From NCBI GenBank assembly GCA_025716815.1, contig JAIXMN010000007.1:575501-639500 (forward strand): a DNA stretch of 64,000 nt. The letters are read 5' to 3'. The DNA is from Dichotomocladium elegans (lineage: Eukaryota; Mucoromycota; Mucoromycetes; Mucorales; Lichtheimiaceae). The first letter of the stretch is position 1, and each line of letters begins with the position of its first letter. Shown here piece by piece: positions 46,804 to 58,362 of this stretch. Below the pieces are notes generated by a model. That model was not told the origin of the DNA and made no database searches. It was given only the letters and a program-made list of their open reading frames with translations. The translations under genes were made by a program, and so were the position numbers.

Positions 46804-48643
46804 TTATTCTCCTAAAGAGAGCATAACTAGTCCTTCAGTGTTGACTGGAGCGGAGTCTTCGCTGAAGACCTTTTCGGATACGATATACAGCTCTTTCTTC
46901 CGAGACAGACGTTTCATACTCGCCAGGGTGGAGGGCAGGGTCATGTAGAGCCATGCTGCGATGGGCAGGGCAATGTAATCAAAGAGATTAATCCAGCGCC
47001 TCGACTCGGTCTTGCGCTTACGAAACAGGCTGCGGTCGACATGGCGATGCATGCATTCGTAGATTGCAAGTGTGCCAAAAAGAGGTAAGGGCAATAGAAT
47101 GGTTATCAGACAGAGCAGATTCCACAGGTTGGCGAAAAATTCAGAGTTCAAGACGGGATTCTCGGCAGGGTCAACTAATGCAGCTAACAAGGCGGTAGGT
47201 GGGAATAAGACGAGCTGCATCAGTGGCACGGCTGCGAACATGAGCCATCCGGACGTGACAGGGATCATGTGCGCCTCGAGCACTTTGCAACATACGATGA
47301 ACCTGTCGAGCCATGGGGCAGAAGTTGAGAATGCATTCTTGAGCGCGTAGGCCACATCAGCAACGCCATTGTAATGACGCTTGGCTTGGACAAAGCGAGC
47401 GTTGATGTTAGCCATGTACCCGCGATTGGTCTGGACATTGGTGAGATTGATCGGGACGAGGATTGGGATCGTGCGAACCTGGCCGTCTGTCTTGAAAAAG
47501 CATTTCAGAAACATGTGCATATCCTCGCCGATCGCATTGGCGTCTGTATCCCAGTATCCAACGCGTTCGGCGAGGCAAAGGGAGAGGCTGTAAGTTGAAC
47601 AGGGGAATGCGAGGCCGCGAGTGCTACCGAGATTCGACATCACCATAGCCGACCACGTAATATCCGCCACACGGACTGCTGCTGGTACCTCGAAGCAGTT
47701 GCGTGAGAAGAATATTGGTGGGGCAAGCAAGACAAGATGCGGATCATCGGCTTTAGCGAGCGCCTCCTCGATCTGTTGAACATAGAGCTCGGGAATAGCA
47801 GAGTCGGCATCGGTCACAGTTAGAATCACTCGCCGTCGATCGATACGCTCGTTGAGTTCATGGAAAGCAGAACGCGCCGCATAGGCCACGTTCGATCCTT
47901 TGCCACGGGACTCACCGGGAATGTCAGGTGGATGACCCGTCACAATGAATTGCAAAAAATCACCGACAAAGGCACTTTGCAGCCGATGCCCTTTTGTTTC
48001 ATAGCCAGTTTCCGAGGCCTCCATGGCCAGGACGATGACATAGTGCGATTTTGCGTAACTACCGATATACACAATGTCATCAATCCGAAGCTCCACCTAT
48101 TTTCAAATCCCCTCACCTGTGCGTTGCGAGCCGACCGATCGTATCACGCAGGAGACCCTCGGGTTCGCAATAGTTGGGAATAATAAATGCGTGTATGTGG
48201 TGCGGGCAACTGGCACTATAACACAGTTTTTCGTCTACAGAACGCCCACGTGTGGAATACGCGGGTGATCCAACCCTGCTGGTCGTGCTGCCTTCTGAGG
48301 CGGGTACATCGAATCCGGTTGGAGTTGTCATGGCCTGCCATTGGGTGATGTTCTGACACAAACGGCGGGCCATCAGAGCAAACTTGCACATGTGATTCAC
48401 TTGGGAGTACAGAAAAGTAGAAAAATAGGTAAACAGCAACAGCATGTACGCACGCGGGAACAGGACAGGTCCTGCTGGAAGGATAGCCAAACAGAGGAGC
48501 GACACAAAAGGCGCGACCCACTCCGCAGGTGATGATAGATACGACATCAATAAACAAATAGCAGAAAGAAGCCGGATAGTGTGAGTTGAGTGCAAAGTTA
48601 AGGATCTCCTTTTGGAGGTGAAACGAATGCTACTGAGACACAA
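46804..48643 (-). CDS. Multi-pass membrane family 2 glycosyltransferase
   Basis: Minus-strand exons are 48117-48643 and 46804-48058, giving 593 residues. Two or three N-terminal membrane segments (LLSAICLLMSYL, FVSLLCLAILPAGPVLF) precede a GT2 catalytic domain. That domain has PNYCEPEGLLRDTI, YVIVLAMEA, the metal-binding DAD in TVTDADSA and the ED motif in AIGEDMHMF. Two or more membrane helices near 460-560 follow. The topology is like chitin or hyaluronan synthase-type GT2 enzymes but with no QxxRW; the product is unknown. The 58-nt intron is inferred from frame: it joins LATH to SYAKSHYVIV. The start could lie slightly downstream (Met 33). Confidence 0.82.
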
Positions 48644-48890
48644 AATTCCGGAATATTACAAGAATAATGGGGGTTGGTTGGTTTGAGACACCGTTTACTC
48701 CATTTGACGCTGGAAGCCTGGGCTGATACGCACGATCCGATCGATCTAACGTGCTCCCCAAGTACCCCCGAACGCACGGGACGCGAAGATTGCATAATAA
48801 CGGGCGTTTCAGGGTTATGAAACCAACGTGAATGGATGGATGGACATCTTTTTATTTCGCAGGATGCCGACAAAACCGGCTCCCACTGCT
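48644..48890. other. Short spacer upstream of the GT2 gene
   Basis: About 250 bases with no recognised feature. Confidence 0.25.
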
Positions 48891-49757
48891 TCAGTCTGCT
48901 TTGCGAGGTTTCTCATCCTCTATCCTTGAGCCCCAGTATATGAATACCTGGACGACGAGAACGCCGTTCAGAATGCTGGCAAGGAGGTTACCAAACAACA
49001 TGAGCGGGTCATCTAGCTCCATCACGGTAGTGAACACCCTAGCTGTTGTACCGAAAAAATAGTTGAAGACGGCAAACACAGAGAGCTGGCCCGTTGATCT
49101 GTTGACATAGTTTGTGTAAATCTGTGGTACCTTGCTTGCAAGGCTGAGCGGTATGGTGATTGCGTATAAGCTTGCCATCAACCAGGATGGCACTAGCGTG
49201 GCGGAGGTGAGGAAGGAGAGGAACAGCAAATAGGCGATCAGACCGCCTGCTGTCGCGCCATAGCGGCGGTTATAGAAGAGGACCATGAGAGAGATGAGAA
49301 TGTTTTGTATCATTAAAAAGAACGATTCTCCATAGGTGCTGAAAGGGTTGCTCTGTCGCCAGTTGTACGAGAACGTGATACAGCAGGCGAGCGTCTCGAG
49401 AACAAAGGACGCAAGTGAAAGGCCGCGCACCGATCCGCTCGACACGATGGTAAAGATCTGCGGGATTTTGACGACTGAGCCACCCACGACAATGCCGAGC
49501 CCGAGGACTTTGGATAGAGCGTACTTGATGCAATCAAGATGGGTGAGATCGAAGTCTTCAATTAGAGATTCATAGCACCTGTCGCCAATTAAACGAACGA
49601 GTGGATCTTTTAATAGACCCGGGAGGATCATCTTGCGCCGAAAAAAATCGTCATCAGGAACGGGAGGAGCGACCGCAACCCATGTCGGCCAGGAAACTAA
49701 GAGAGCGAAAAGGGCACGAGGCATTTGTTTGGCGATCACAAGCCGGCTGCCTTTCAA
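48891..49757 (-). CDS. Mannose-P-dolichol utilization defect 1-type PQ-loop protein
   Basis: A single exon of 288 residues. It has a hydrophobic N-terminus and two PQ-loop repeats, GGSVVKIPQIFTIVSSGSV and SLASKVPQIYTNYVNRSTG, inside seven predicted membrane spans. CIKYALSKVLGLGIV and RSTGQLSVFAVFNYFFGTTARVFTT are diagnostic of the MPDU1/Lec35 group. The ER protein is needed for use of dolichol-phosphate-mannose and -glucose in N-glycan, GPI and O-mannose synthesis. Translation may start at Met 12 (MPRALFALL), giving a cleaner signal anchor. This is the only intronless full gene here. Confidence 0.9.
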   Translation of the reverse strand: MKGSRLVIAKQMPRALFALLVSWPTWVAVAPPVPDDDFFRRKMILPGLLKDPLVRLIGDRCYESLIEDFDLTHLDCIKYALSKVLGLGIVVGGSVVKIPQIFTIVSSGSVRGLSLASFVLETLACCITFSYNWRQSNPFSTYGESFFLMIQNILISLMVLFYNRRYGATAGGLIAYLLFLSFLTSATLVPSWLMASLYAITIPLSLASKVPQIYTNYVNRSTGQLSVFAVFNYFFGTTARVFTTVMELDDPLMLFGNLLASILNGVLVVQVFIYWGSRIEDEKPRKAD

Positions 49758-51340
49758 GCTAAAATAAGCAGAGGCTGGGCCATTTTACATTCCAACGCGT
49801 GTGCACGCGTGGGTGGATAATGTATACCGTATGAACCCAAGCAAAAAAAAAAAAAAAAAGAATGGGAGTCCACATTCGCCCAGGAAAGGAAGCATCATGG
49901 ACGTGCTCACCAAAACACTGATAGCTTCATAAAGCTATTGGGCAGTTGGCAGCAATTACCGAGTTTGGTTAGGTTGCAGGGTACATATACCAAATCACAA
50001 CCGCTCTCCAGCGGGTGCAAGCATTCACCTTTGAGTCAACGTCATGATAAAAAACACTGCTTTACAAAGGGTGGGATGGATAACCAAGCAGCGTTATCAT
50101 AGCCACCCGTTTTTCAAGTTACCTATGGTATGGCATTAGATGATCGTGCTATCAATACCTCTTATCACCTGATTTAATTAACGAAAAGTGAGTACGTACC
50201 CGGGGAACACAACTGGCCATTGCAGGAAAGGGCTTGGAATGGCACAATTCGAAAATAGAAAAGACGCTGTAATGTCCAATGCGGACAGCTGTCACGGTCC
50301 ATGATTCAATGAATTTATAGGGTTGACATTAGTTTCGAGAGTTATCCGCGAATGATCGCACTCTACAATAAACCCGCACGACAGCGGCCCTCATGAAGGT
50401 GGCACATGATTATTTCATACGCGGTGTATATACCAGTCCTTTTTTTTTTCTTTATTTTTAGTCAAGCGATTGCGATGCGTTGTCATGATGCTGGCAAATA
50501 TCATGTTTGTTCCATTCTTGTGCAGGCTTAATAACAGACGTGTAACACTATGGTGCCGCTCATGTCATAGTGATACGCTGTGCCACACCCTAAGCTTGCC
50601 AAACGATAATCGATTGCTGTTAATGACCAGTGTAGGGGTTTGACTTTCCCAGCACACAGGCATTGTCCGTATTTGGTATTAAAAGGTTGTTTCCAGTTGC
50701 ATATTGTCTTTCAAGGAAAAGAAACATGAATTTATTTTGCGAATACCCTTAGGCGTATGTTGCCAAGTCACACAGGAATAATAAGGTTTTGCGGGACTGC
50801 ACCGATACGTTATTATCTGGTCAAAGTGATATAGAAAAGACGTACGGAGTGATGGGGAGCTTTGGGCGTCAATAGCGATCGGCAAGCCTTCTGTATGCTG
50901 AGACGTGGGTGGGAGGACAATCCCTCCGGGTTTTTAGACCCGTGAAGCAACAAACAAAATAGCAGCGCTGTGCAGAGCGCGTACGTGCCATGCTACGAGG
51001 GTACGTCATTGTATGTAGTACAAACGCGAAATGTGACTTGAGGATGTGCTACAGGTCAACCTATGTAGGAATGAAGCCAGAATGCACCACCCTCCGAAGG
51101 AGAAATCATCCTCACGTACGTAATGGAGAGAGATACATTGGTTTTGCGCCATTCTGATGGTATGGAGCTATGGATGGGGTTGAAAGTCTCGCTATGTGCA
51201 TGTGCGTGATTATCCTCTTGCATGCAGTGCAACAGCTTTTCTTTTTTTTTTGTCATTCGCTCCTATGATGGAAAGTCCTCTTCTCTAGAATAGATAATGC
51301 AGGTGTTATGATAGACATGGCATGAAATGGCAATACGTAC

Positions 51341-51382
<42 letters not shown>

Positions 51383-51457
51383 ATAATGCAGGTATGCGAA
51401 TCTTGCAAGGCAATAGATAGATAGAAATACAAAATAAGGAATTTAAAATAGATATAA
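49758..51457. other. Intergenic region, about 1.7 kb
   Basis: No gene recognised. It has an A17 run (49843-49859), T runs (50440, 51240) and a (TG)n microsatellite at 51343-51379. Minus frames at 50679-50885 and 51056-51256 carry no motif. Confidence 0.35.
51343..51379. repeat. (TG)n microsatellite in an intergenic region
   Basis: About 18 TG units just downstream of the PX kinase stop (minus gene), possibly in its 3' UTR. Confidence 0.9.
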
Positions 51458-53868
51458 TTAAATATAGATCTGGGAGTAATAGACGCTCGATATGGAACCG
51501 GCCGGGTACCCTTGATCAAAACTGTCGCGTCGATAATCGTCGGGCTGGATGTCGCTGTCAGAATAATAGAAATATCGGCGCTGATGGTTGTCGGAACCGT
51601 TGCCGGCAGACGATCCGATACTGGAGATAGCGGAGTCGTTGATGTATGAATATCCTTGGAAGATATCCATTAGAGCAGAGCTTGAAAGGTCTGCGTTAGA
51701 AACGGGGCTCAAGCGGGGTGTCATGTCTAGGAAATCCTTGTCAAAGTTGCTCAGGTCTGCTTCCGAACGAAGCTGAGGAACGTACTCGGGATGGATCCGT
51801 TTGTGGTACACGTCGGACCAATCAAGACCTAGGAAGTAAGGGTGCGCTCTGATAGTCCTGGGACCTTCCAGTCCAGATCCCAGGCGTTCAGAAGGATTTC
51901 GTTGCAGAAGACCGCCAATAAAATAGCGCGTAACGTCGTCGAATGCGTCCGTGAATTCAAGGTCGTCCTCCAGGATTCGTCGATACATCTCACTGTGCGA
52001 GTCACTGAAGAACGGCGTGATTCCCTCGAGCATTTCGTAGAGGATCATCCCAAGGCTCCAAAAGTCGATAGCGTACGTGTAGGGCTGCTGCCTGAGTATT
52101 TCCGGCGCCAGATACTCAGCAGTTCCACAAAAGGTCGAGGTACGTTGGTCATCCATATTGGTGTGAGGCTCAAACTGTTTGGATAAACCAAAATCAGTGA
52201 GAACGATATGACCATCAGATGCAAGCAATATGTTCTCAGGCTTCAAATCTCTGGGAATGTATTGGTTGGGTTGTATAACAATTATTGTTAGTCGCTGTGA
52301 TTATATAGTTTCTCTCTCCATCTCGCTCGCTATTTATCTAGCTATTATCTTCCGTCTGTCTGTCCGGATGTCTGCCTGTCCGTATCTAAATGTCTCACCT
52401 GTAAATGATTCCAAGACGATGCAGCTCCTGCAACCCCATCAGAATCTCCGCTGCATACAAGCGGCTACGCCTCGGGGAAAACGTACGGTGTCTTGCGAGC
52501 TGTGTTGCTATATCACCGCCGCGGTGATAGTCAAGCAAAAGAAAAAGCTGCTCGGTGTTCTGGAAGGCACAGTGGAGCTTAATCAGAAAAGGATGTCTGA
52601 TTTTGGCTATCTCTGTTAAGATATCTCGCTCCATTCGAGTATGCACGATCTCACGTTGTTCTATCACTGTCTCCTTGCTGATGGCTTTCAACGCCAGCAA
52701 CCGAGAAGGCAACCGATAGGGTTGGACCAATAGTACCTAACGATGCTAATTTAGTTTTCCTCATCGAGAGGTGCCACACGTAATGAAAAGTGGCGCTGCA
52801 GTAGCAGCCGCGCAAACCTTGCCCATACACCCTCGTCCAAGGACTTGAATGAAGCGGTAATCGTCTATAGAAGGTTGATGGCGATTCATGCTGAAATCCT
52901 CCGTGGCATCGGACGAGCGGTAGGTAATAATAGACATCGACTGTCGCCGGGCGGCATTGCTGTGATGTAAAAGCCGATCGTGTGGTTGCACTTGGTCACC
53001 CGATGGAGACTGAGACACGGATGATGATGATGCTGGAGTTTCTACCAGACTTTCCCTTAAGCACGGTGAATGATGCACATTCTCGGCTAATTCGGGTGGT
53101 GAAAGCCGTGGCAGTTCCTTGTCCTCAGGACGTTGGCGGGTTAAAAAATCGCGGAAGAGCGACGAAGAGCCTATCGTGGGATCAAGGGCACAGCGCCGCA
53201 AATATAACTCAATCTTTTCAGAATTTGGCTTTGCAGATCTACTTCTGGACAGCCGATTGAGGAAGGCACGAAAGGCGGCCTTCTTGCCTGTGCTGTAAAG
53301 GCGTAGGTCGGGCTCGACGAGCCGAGGCAAAGAGATTCCTGATTTTCGATAGTATTTCTTGACCTATTGTCGGGGTGAACAAAAGGCATCATACAAGAAA
53401 AATTAACAGCAGAGAGTTTTTGTTTGTGCAAGTGTACCTTTCTGTTGAATTCAATGAAGTCAGGAACGTAGCGGACCAAAGACCGATGGACGTGTTGGTC
53501 CTCGATGATCACATTAAAGACCTATTGCATTGATAATAGCCATGATGGGCCATGTTTCAGATATTTTCGCTATCCGACCTGTCATTTCCTTCCCAAACAC
53601 CTTTTTTTACCGTCAAGACGCGCCGCACTCGTTTCTTCTTCTTCAGATCGTAATCCTGGAGCATCATGGTCGATTCAATAACTGCGATCTCGAGTTGAGG
53701 GCCCTTATTGTGGCTAAGCACGCTGCTGCTGTAAATCCCACACGACATGGATCGGCTCAGAGATGCAGGGCTGGGCTGTGTGGTAGCTTGCTGTTGAAGC
53801 CGAGGTGACTCTGAGCGTTCGGTTAAGAAGTTTCGAAGAGACGCGACAGGCATGATATGTATAAGCAC
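51458..53868 (-). CDS. PX-domain AGC serine/threonine kinase (SGK3-like architecture)
   Basis: Minus-strand exons are 53611-53868, 53438-53521, 53363-52818, 52736-52399 and 52250-51458, giving 672 residues (667 if the second ATG at 53853 is used). A PX domain (about 50-190) has LEIAVIEST, VRYVPDFIEFNRKVKKYYR and KLPRL-like ISLPRLVEPD, for phosphoinositide binding. The kinase domain has VLGRGCMGKVLL, LALKAIS, YRDLKPENILL, TDFGLSK and the activation loop TSTFCGTAEYLAPE (PDK1-type site). It ends in an AGC C-lobe tail with a hydrophobic motif FQGYSY. The order PX-kinase matches mammalian SGK3, so an endosomal, PI3P-linked kinase is inferred. Confidence 0.9.
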
Positions 53869-54420
53869 ACGTGTTCTTGCAGCAGATGAATTGGCTTAGA
53901 GGTGGATAAAGAGTAGATAGATATGTAAGGGGTGGATGGGGAGAGCTGCAGGTTGCAAGAGGAAAGAAGAAGTGATGTACGCACGCTCGAAATAGAGAAA
54001 GAAAGAGAAAGAGAGAGATTGCTTCGGTGGGGAAAACACAAACTGACCGCACCGACTTACCCGAATTGTCGCTTCCGACTAGTTTCCTCTTCCTTTCCTC
54101 GACAATAACCCTCTGTTATTGGTTGTTCTCTGATATGATCTCAAAAGATCGGCCCTTGCGAATATTGTCCGCCGACCGCCAGAAGGACACGTTGCCAGCA
54201 AGCAGCATTACTCGTTTGTACAATCTGCTTCATTAAAAGTATTTATCTCTTGGGTGAGAAGGCAGGATCACATGGACTTCTTGGCAGACGCCGTTCAAAT
54301 GCAAATAGAATACATCGATTATTGTGAGTCTGTATGCACTTGTATTCGAACTTGGGTAATATGGTCTAGGAGAGATGCAAACTATACGTGGGAGGATATA
54401 TCTGGTGGATCAGCAAGGTC
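53869..54420. promoter_or_regulatory. Upstream region of the PX kinase and 3' end of SNAPC1-like gene
   Basis: About 550 bases. A/G-rich (GAGA)n stretch at 53990-54020, pyrimidine-rich in the sense of the kinase gene. A short plus frame (54254-54370) begins MRRQDHMDFLADAVQ but has no support. Confidence 0.3.
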
Positions 54421-55798
54421 CTATGTTGCAGATGATGCAGATGAAGATGAAGAAACGCTAGCTACGGAATCTTCATCGGATGAATCCGCAGTAGTCCGTC
54501 TGCTGTTATTCGTGCTATCAGAAGGCATTCGTCGTGCGTATCTTTTCCGCTTGCTCTCATTAAATATTAATGGCATATTTTCAAGCCTCGTCTGTCGTGC
54601 TTTCCAGAGCGCTGCTGATGCTGTATCCAGTACCCGTTGGAAATCGGCTTCTTTAGCAGCAAGCGTGGTCCCATAAAGAGCTCTTCGTAAAAATCTTTCG
54701 TTGTATTCGGTAACGGTTGTTCGACTTTTGTGATGTTTTTGCGCTGTGATTAGAGCTTGCGGCGCCTCTAACACAAGGGATTTTGCCTTCTGATACGCGT
54801 CGGCTAGGTCGTTGAAGTTTTGAAGACGAAACCGCTTTGAGCATACGGATGCCTGGTTGATAGATATTCGCGAATTAAATTATCTTTTCTTCGGTCCGCG
54901 TTTGCTCTAGTCACATGACTTCTCGATGCTTACTGCGTCTTGCTCTATCCGCTTCCGCTTTATGCTCTTGATTGACTCCAGAAGCCTATTCATCCCAGAG
55001 TATCAATTAGTCATGTACCCTCCTCCCTTATTTTTAGCTTCAGCTGGACTACTAACTCCGTCGATGGCTTTAGTTCTTCGATTTCGAATGGATTGACAGC
55101 CGCAACATCCGTCTGAGCAACAAATACGAAGGCCGAATCCTTCATTAGGCGATGAAAAGCAAGCGTTGCTCTTGCGTGCTCCTTGTTGCTAGTGGGCTTT
55201 CCACCTGCGACGAAATATGCATGCATTTGCTGCCAGATATCTAGTAGAGATTCCACGCATATAGAATTCAGCACAAAGCTAACCCTCCTTTTGTTTGTAA
55301 AACCTTGCTCGACACGGATACCGCAGCGGTCCCACACCGGCGGCTGTGAGTAGTACATGAAATATAGCGCATAAAAGACGCCTATTCGTATCAACTCATG
55401 CTTGGTCCGGAAATGATCTATTGGATTACGCCAGAGTTATTGACTGCCCTCTTCTTCACGGGAGGAATAAGAAATTTACCGATAAAGCAGTTATAAAGCT
55501 CTTGCATAATCTCGGGCCGATCTTCTTTCATAATTCCCGCGAAGTGAATAAGATAAAACTTTTGCTCGTTCCAGATGTGTAGGAAATCTTCATAGTCATG
55601 ACTCGATTGCTATGAGAACACAATGAGCCAAGCGATTCACATGAAGGAAGAATGACCGGACGAAAGTACTTTGACAAAGGCAAACAACAAGTTCTCACAA
55701 TCGCGTTCAATGACAAATTTAAAAAGGCCTCGTTGACCACGATCAATGCGGACCACGTCGGAAGCGTCAAGTAAGGAGCCAGGGTGCTTATTGAGCAT
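54421..55798 (-). CDS. SNAPC1: snRNA-activating protein complex subunit 1-like protein
   Basis: Minus-strand exons are 55670-55798, 55480-55609, 55057-55417, 54934-54985 and 54421-54852, giving 367 residues. The conserved SNAPC1 core is visible: YEDFLHIWNEQKFYLIHFAG, then HFRTKHELIRIGVFYALYFMYYSQ, then KIRV-like CGIRVE and FVFVAQTD. The C-terminal part is basic, then Ser/Asp-rich. SNAPc binds the proximal sequence element of snRNA genes and recruits TBP for Pol II and Pol III transcription. The exon 3 donor (ACGGA|GTTAGT) was chosen by phase, with LKPSTE-LLESIK at the join. A SNAPC4-like gene lies 4 kb away. Confidence 0.78.
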
Positions 55799-57369
55799 AT
55801 GGGAGTAATTTTTTTTATTTTACTGGACTAGTGATGGGGGAGAAATGCTTTCCAAAAACCTTCCCTAAATCGAGCCTTAAAAAATTTCGGAGACCGTCTC
55901 TCTCTCTCGCAGCTTTGTTGAGTACATAGAAAACACGCACCTACAGGGCCTTGTAGGAAAGAGAGTTGCAATGGATGTACGTGTCAGCTCACATCGGTAC
56001 AAGAATCTTTCCAATGCATGATGCTCTCTGCTCTAATTTATGCAAGCACCCTCATGTCACCAAAAGCGTATAAATTCACAAAGCAAATGTTTCCTTTCTT
56101 GGGATGTTTTGAGATCTCGACGTCAGGTACATTATGATGGTGTACATTCTACAGGATGATTCGTACCTCCCTCCATTTCTCTTATCGGCTTGGACGGTCT
56201 CTTGTCTTTTTTTTTTAATATGAAGAATTGGCTCATTTGTCCCACATTTTGTGTAATTGCATCATCGACTCTTTTGATGTCAGAAAAAAATCATCGTTCG
56301 GAGACCCGTGATGTATTCAGGCATAGATTTGATATATTCGTTGTTTCTAGCTTGCCGCGTAAGGTTCCTTTTGTTAATTGTACGACGATTCAACGCGGCC
56401 AGCCTAGATATGTAAACACTCGATTTACCTGTCCGCAGTGCAGGTTATTTGTCTAGTTGTGGAAGCATTGGAACTGTTCTGGACCTTTCCGAACTTGGGT
56501 GCTCCCGTTGACGTGTTTATCCCTTTTCTGCTAAAGAGGCTAGTCTGGATATGGCAAACGGGACAGAACAGAGCTGGGCACGCCCTTTTTTTTATAAAAA
56601 GAAAAGGCGGACTAACGAATAAAAGACGTAAATTAGCGAATTATTATGGAACAAACACATCCATCCAAGACAAATAGGATGGAGCTTAAAATGATAAATA
56701 TGTTGTGATACATCAATCCTGCGCAGAATGGTATCAAATGACGGGAGCATGATTGCGATGCCAGGCACGCCGCTGCTGCCATAGGATCGCCCACCTGAGA
56801 TTCAAAACTTACCATATTCTGCAGGGTGACAAGGCAACGGCATCAAAACGTTTGCCCATCGCTGAGCGCTGAACCCCCATGCGATGCATAGTGCTCTTGA
56901 CAATAATTTCAGATAGCTTTCTCCCTGTGTAATATGTATTTTATATGTATATATTGATACATATAAAATACATATTACATTAGAAGCAGACTGCCAGCGA
57001 ATATTTCCGCCCAGGCCCGTAGATTGTTCTTGCCATAAATGGGGAGGGCATTTCTGTAGCCGTGCCTGGTTACACCATATTGAACGATGTTAATTTTCCA
57101 CGAGGTAGGGTGGCCTCGAATTTCCTTCTCTCTCTCTCTCTCTCTACCTCCCCTTTTCTTGCCCATTGACACATCTTTCTCTTTGACTCCTTCGCATTCA
57201 CACTTGTACAGAAAACAGCGCGCTGGAATCGACTTCCTTTGAAAATAAGGAGAAACAAACAGACCAAAACCATTATTCATTGCTTTAACTTTTTCTCCTC
57301 CTCCCTCTTTTTTTTCTTTTACTGCTTTCTTCACCCACGTATATTCATTGCACACAAGCACACAACACC
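55799..57369. other. Intergenic region, about 1.6 kb, with a perfect palindrome
   Basis: No gene recognised; the frame 56190-56456 looks like chance. It contains the inverted repeat at 56930-56977 (listed separately), a (TC)n run at 57124-57144 and a T/C-rich promoter tract (57285-57325) before the next start. Confidence 0.35.
56930..56977. repeat. Perfect 20-bp inverted repeat with 8-base loop
   Basis: The left arm 56930-56949 and the right arm 56958-56977 are exact reverse complements, separated by TATATTGA. All arm bases are A/T except four G/C pairs (two G in the left arm, two C in the right arm, and complements). It could form a cruciform or be the scar of a small inverted-repeat element. 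Confidence 0.9.
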
Positions 57370-58274
57370 ATGAAATCATTATTACTACTATTTTTCTTCT
57401 GTATACTCTCCTCTATACATGCCCAGACAGATCCGCAGTGGATTGTTCGAGATGACTTCGAGATCGATGTCCATCGGTTTGCCCACCTTGTTTCGTCACA
57501 CCTATTATTCGACCATCTTGACACCACCTATGCACATATATCACGGAAGGTCTCCCTTCGGTTTCGCGAATGGATCGGTGTTAGCAGCGCCAATGACACC
57601 CGATGTTCACCAGTAGATGTCCATATTCTCAAAGGCCAGATCACAGGCGCCGTAGGATGTAAGTCAAGAAACCATCCCCGCTCCACACCCAGCCAGCTCG
57701 CTTGACTATAAATACATATACATATATACATATATACATATATTTATTTATGTATATATGTATATATGTATTTATCTATTTATCGTTTTAGCTTTTCTTG
57801 ACTCATTTCACTCAACTCCTTAATATATCAGCTTTTATTGAGGATAAATTACCTACAGTCTGGAACGACCATGCGCCTGCGCTCGACCGCGTCTCACTCG
57901 AATCATTCATCGAACAGACAGCGCTGAGTCTTTGTCCACCGACGGTCTCTAGCAAATGTCTTGCGCAGAATGCGCACCAACTTCTCGCTAATCTCGACCA
58001 TCACGTCGGCACGCAGCTCCGACAGACTCTGAACAACATAGTCCGGCAGGATTTACCGCATCTATTCCAGACGACCCAGCATCAGGTTGAATCCATTCTT
58101 AGTCATTTTAACCAGCAAGGCTGCCGTCTCCATGTTGCACCCTTCCCTTATGCTGCATGGTCGGTGAACGACCTCGTGTCAGATACGGTGTTTGGCCATC
58201 ATGTTGAGAACTCGGTATACGAGTATGCCATCCAGGCCAAGATGTCCTCGTCTTTTATACATCCATTGAAATAG
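57370..58274 (+). CDS. Secreted protein of unknown function
   Basis: Exons are 57370-57658 and 57832-58274, giving 243 residues. The start is a textbook signal peptide (MKSLLLLFFFCILSSIHAQ) with cleavage after HAQ or nearby. The mature protein is rich in His and has four or five cysteines (DTRCSP, LCPP, SKCLAQ, QGCRLH). It shows helical segments (ANLDHHVGTQLRQTLNNIV) but no domain I recognise. There is no membrane anchor at the C-terminus (SSSFIHPLK). The 173-nt intron is unusually long here and holds an AT palindrome. Acceptor choice: the earlier AG (57792) leads to a stop, the one at 57831 keeps frame. Confidence 0.7.
57712..57778. repeat. AT-rich imperfect palindrome in an intron
   Basis: ATACAT/ATGTAT units (ATACATATATACATAT on the left, TATGTATATATGTAT on the right) form a near-perfect inverted repeat of about 25 bases per arm around TATTTAT. 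It accounts for the extra length of this intron. Confidence 0.75.
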
Positions 58275-58362
58275 AGAAAAAAGAGAAAAAAAAAAAAACA
58301 GAAAAAAATACATTACTCTTCTTTTGCATCACAAACAATAGGAAGAGCTTTCCCATACGTGC

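Noticed and set aside
48097..48116. A 20-nt GT...AG intron in the GT2 gene, with MELRIDD as exon start
   Set aside because: Too short for splicing and out of frame; the 58-nt intron 48059-48116 keeps frame and family sequence.
54254..54676. 140-codon plus frame beginning MRRQDHMDFLADAV
   Set aside because: Most of it is antisense to the SNAPC1-like last exon and has no motif.
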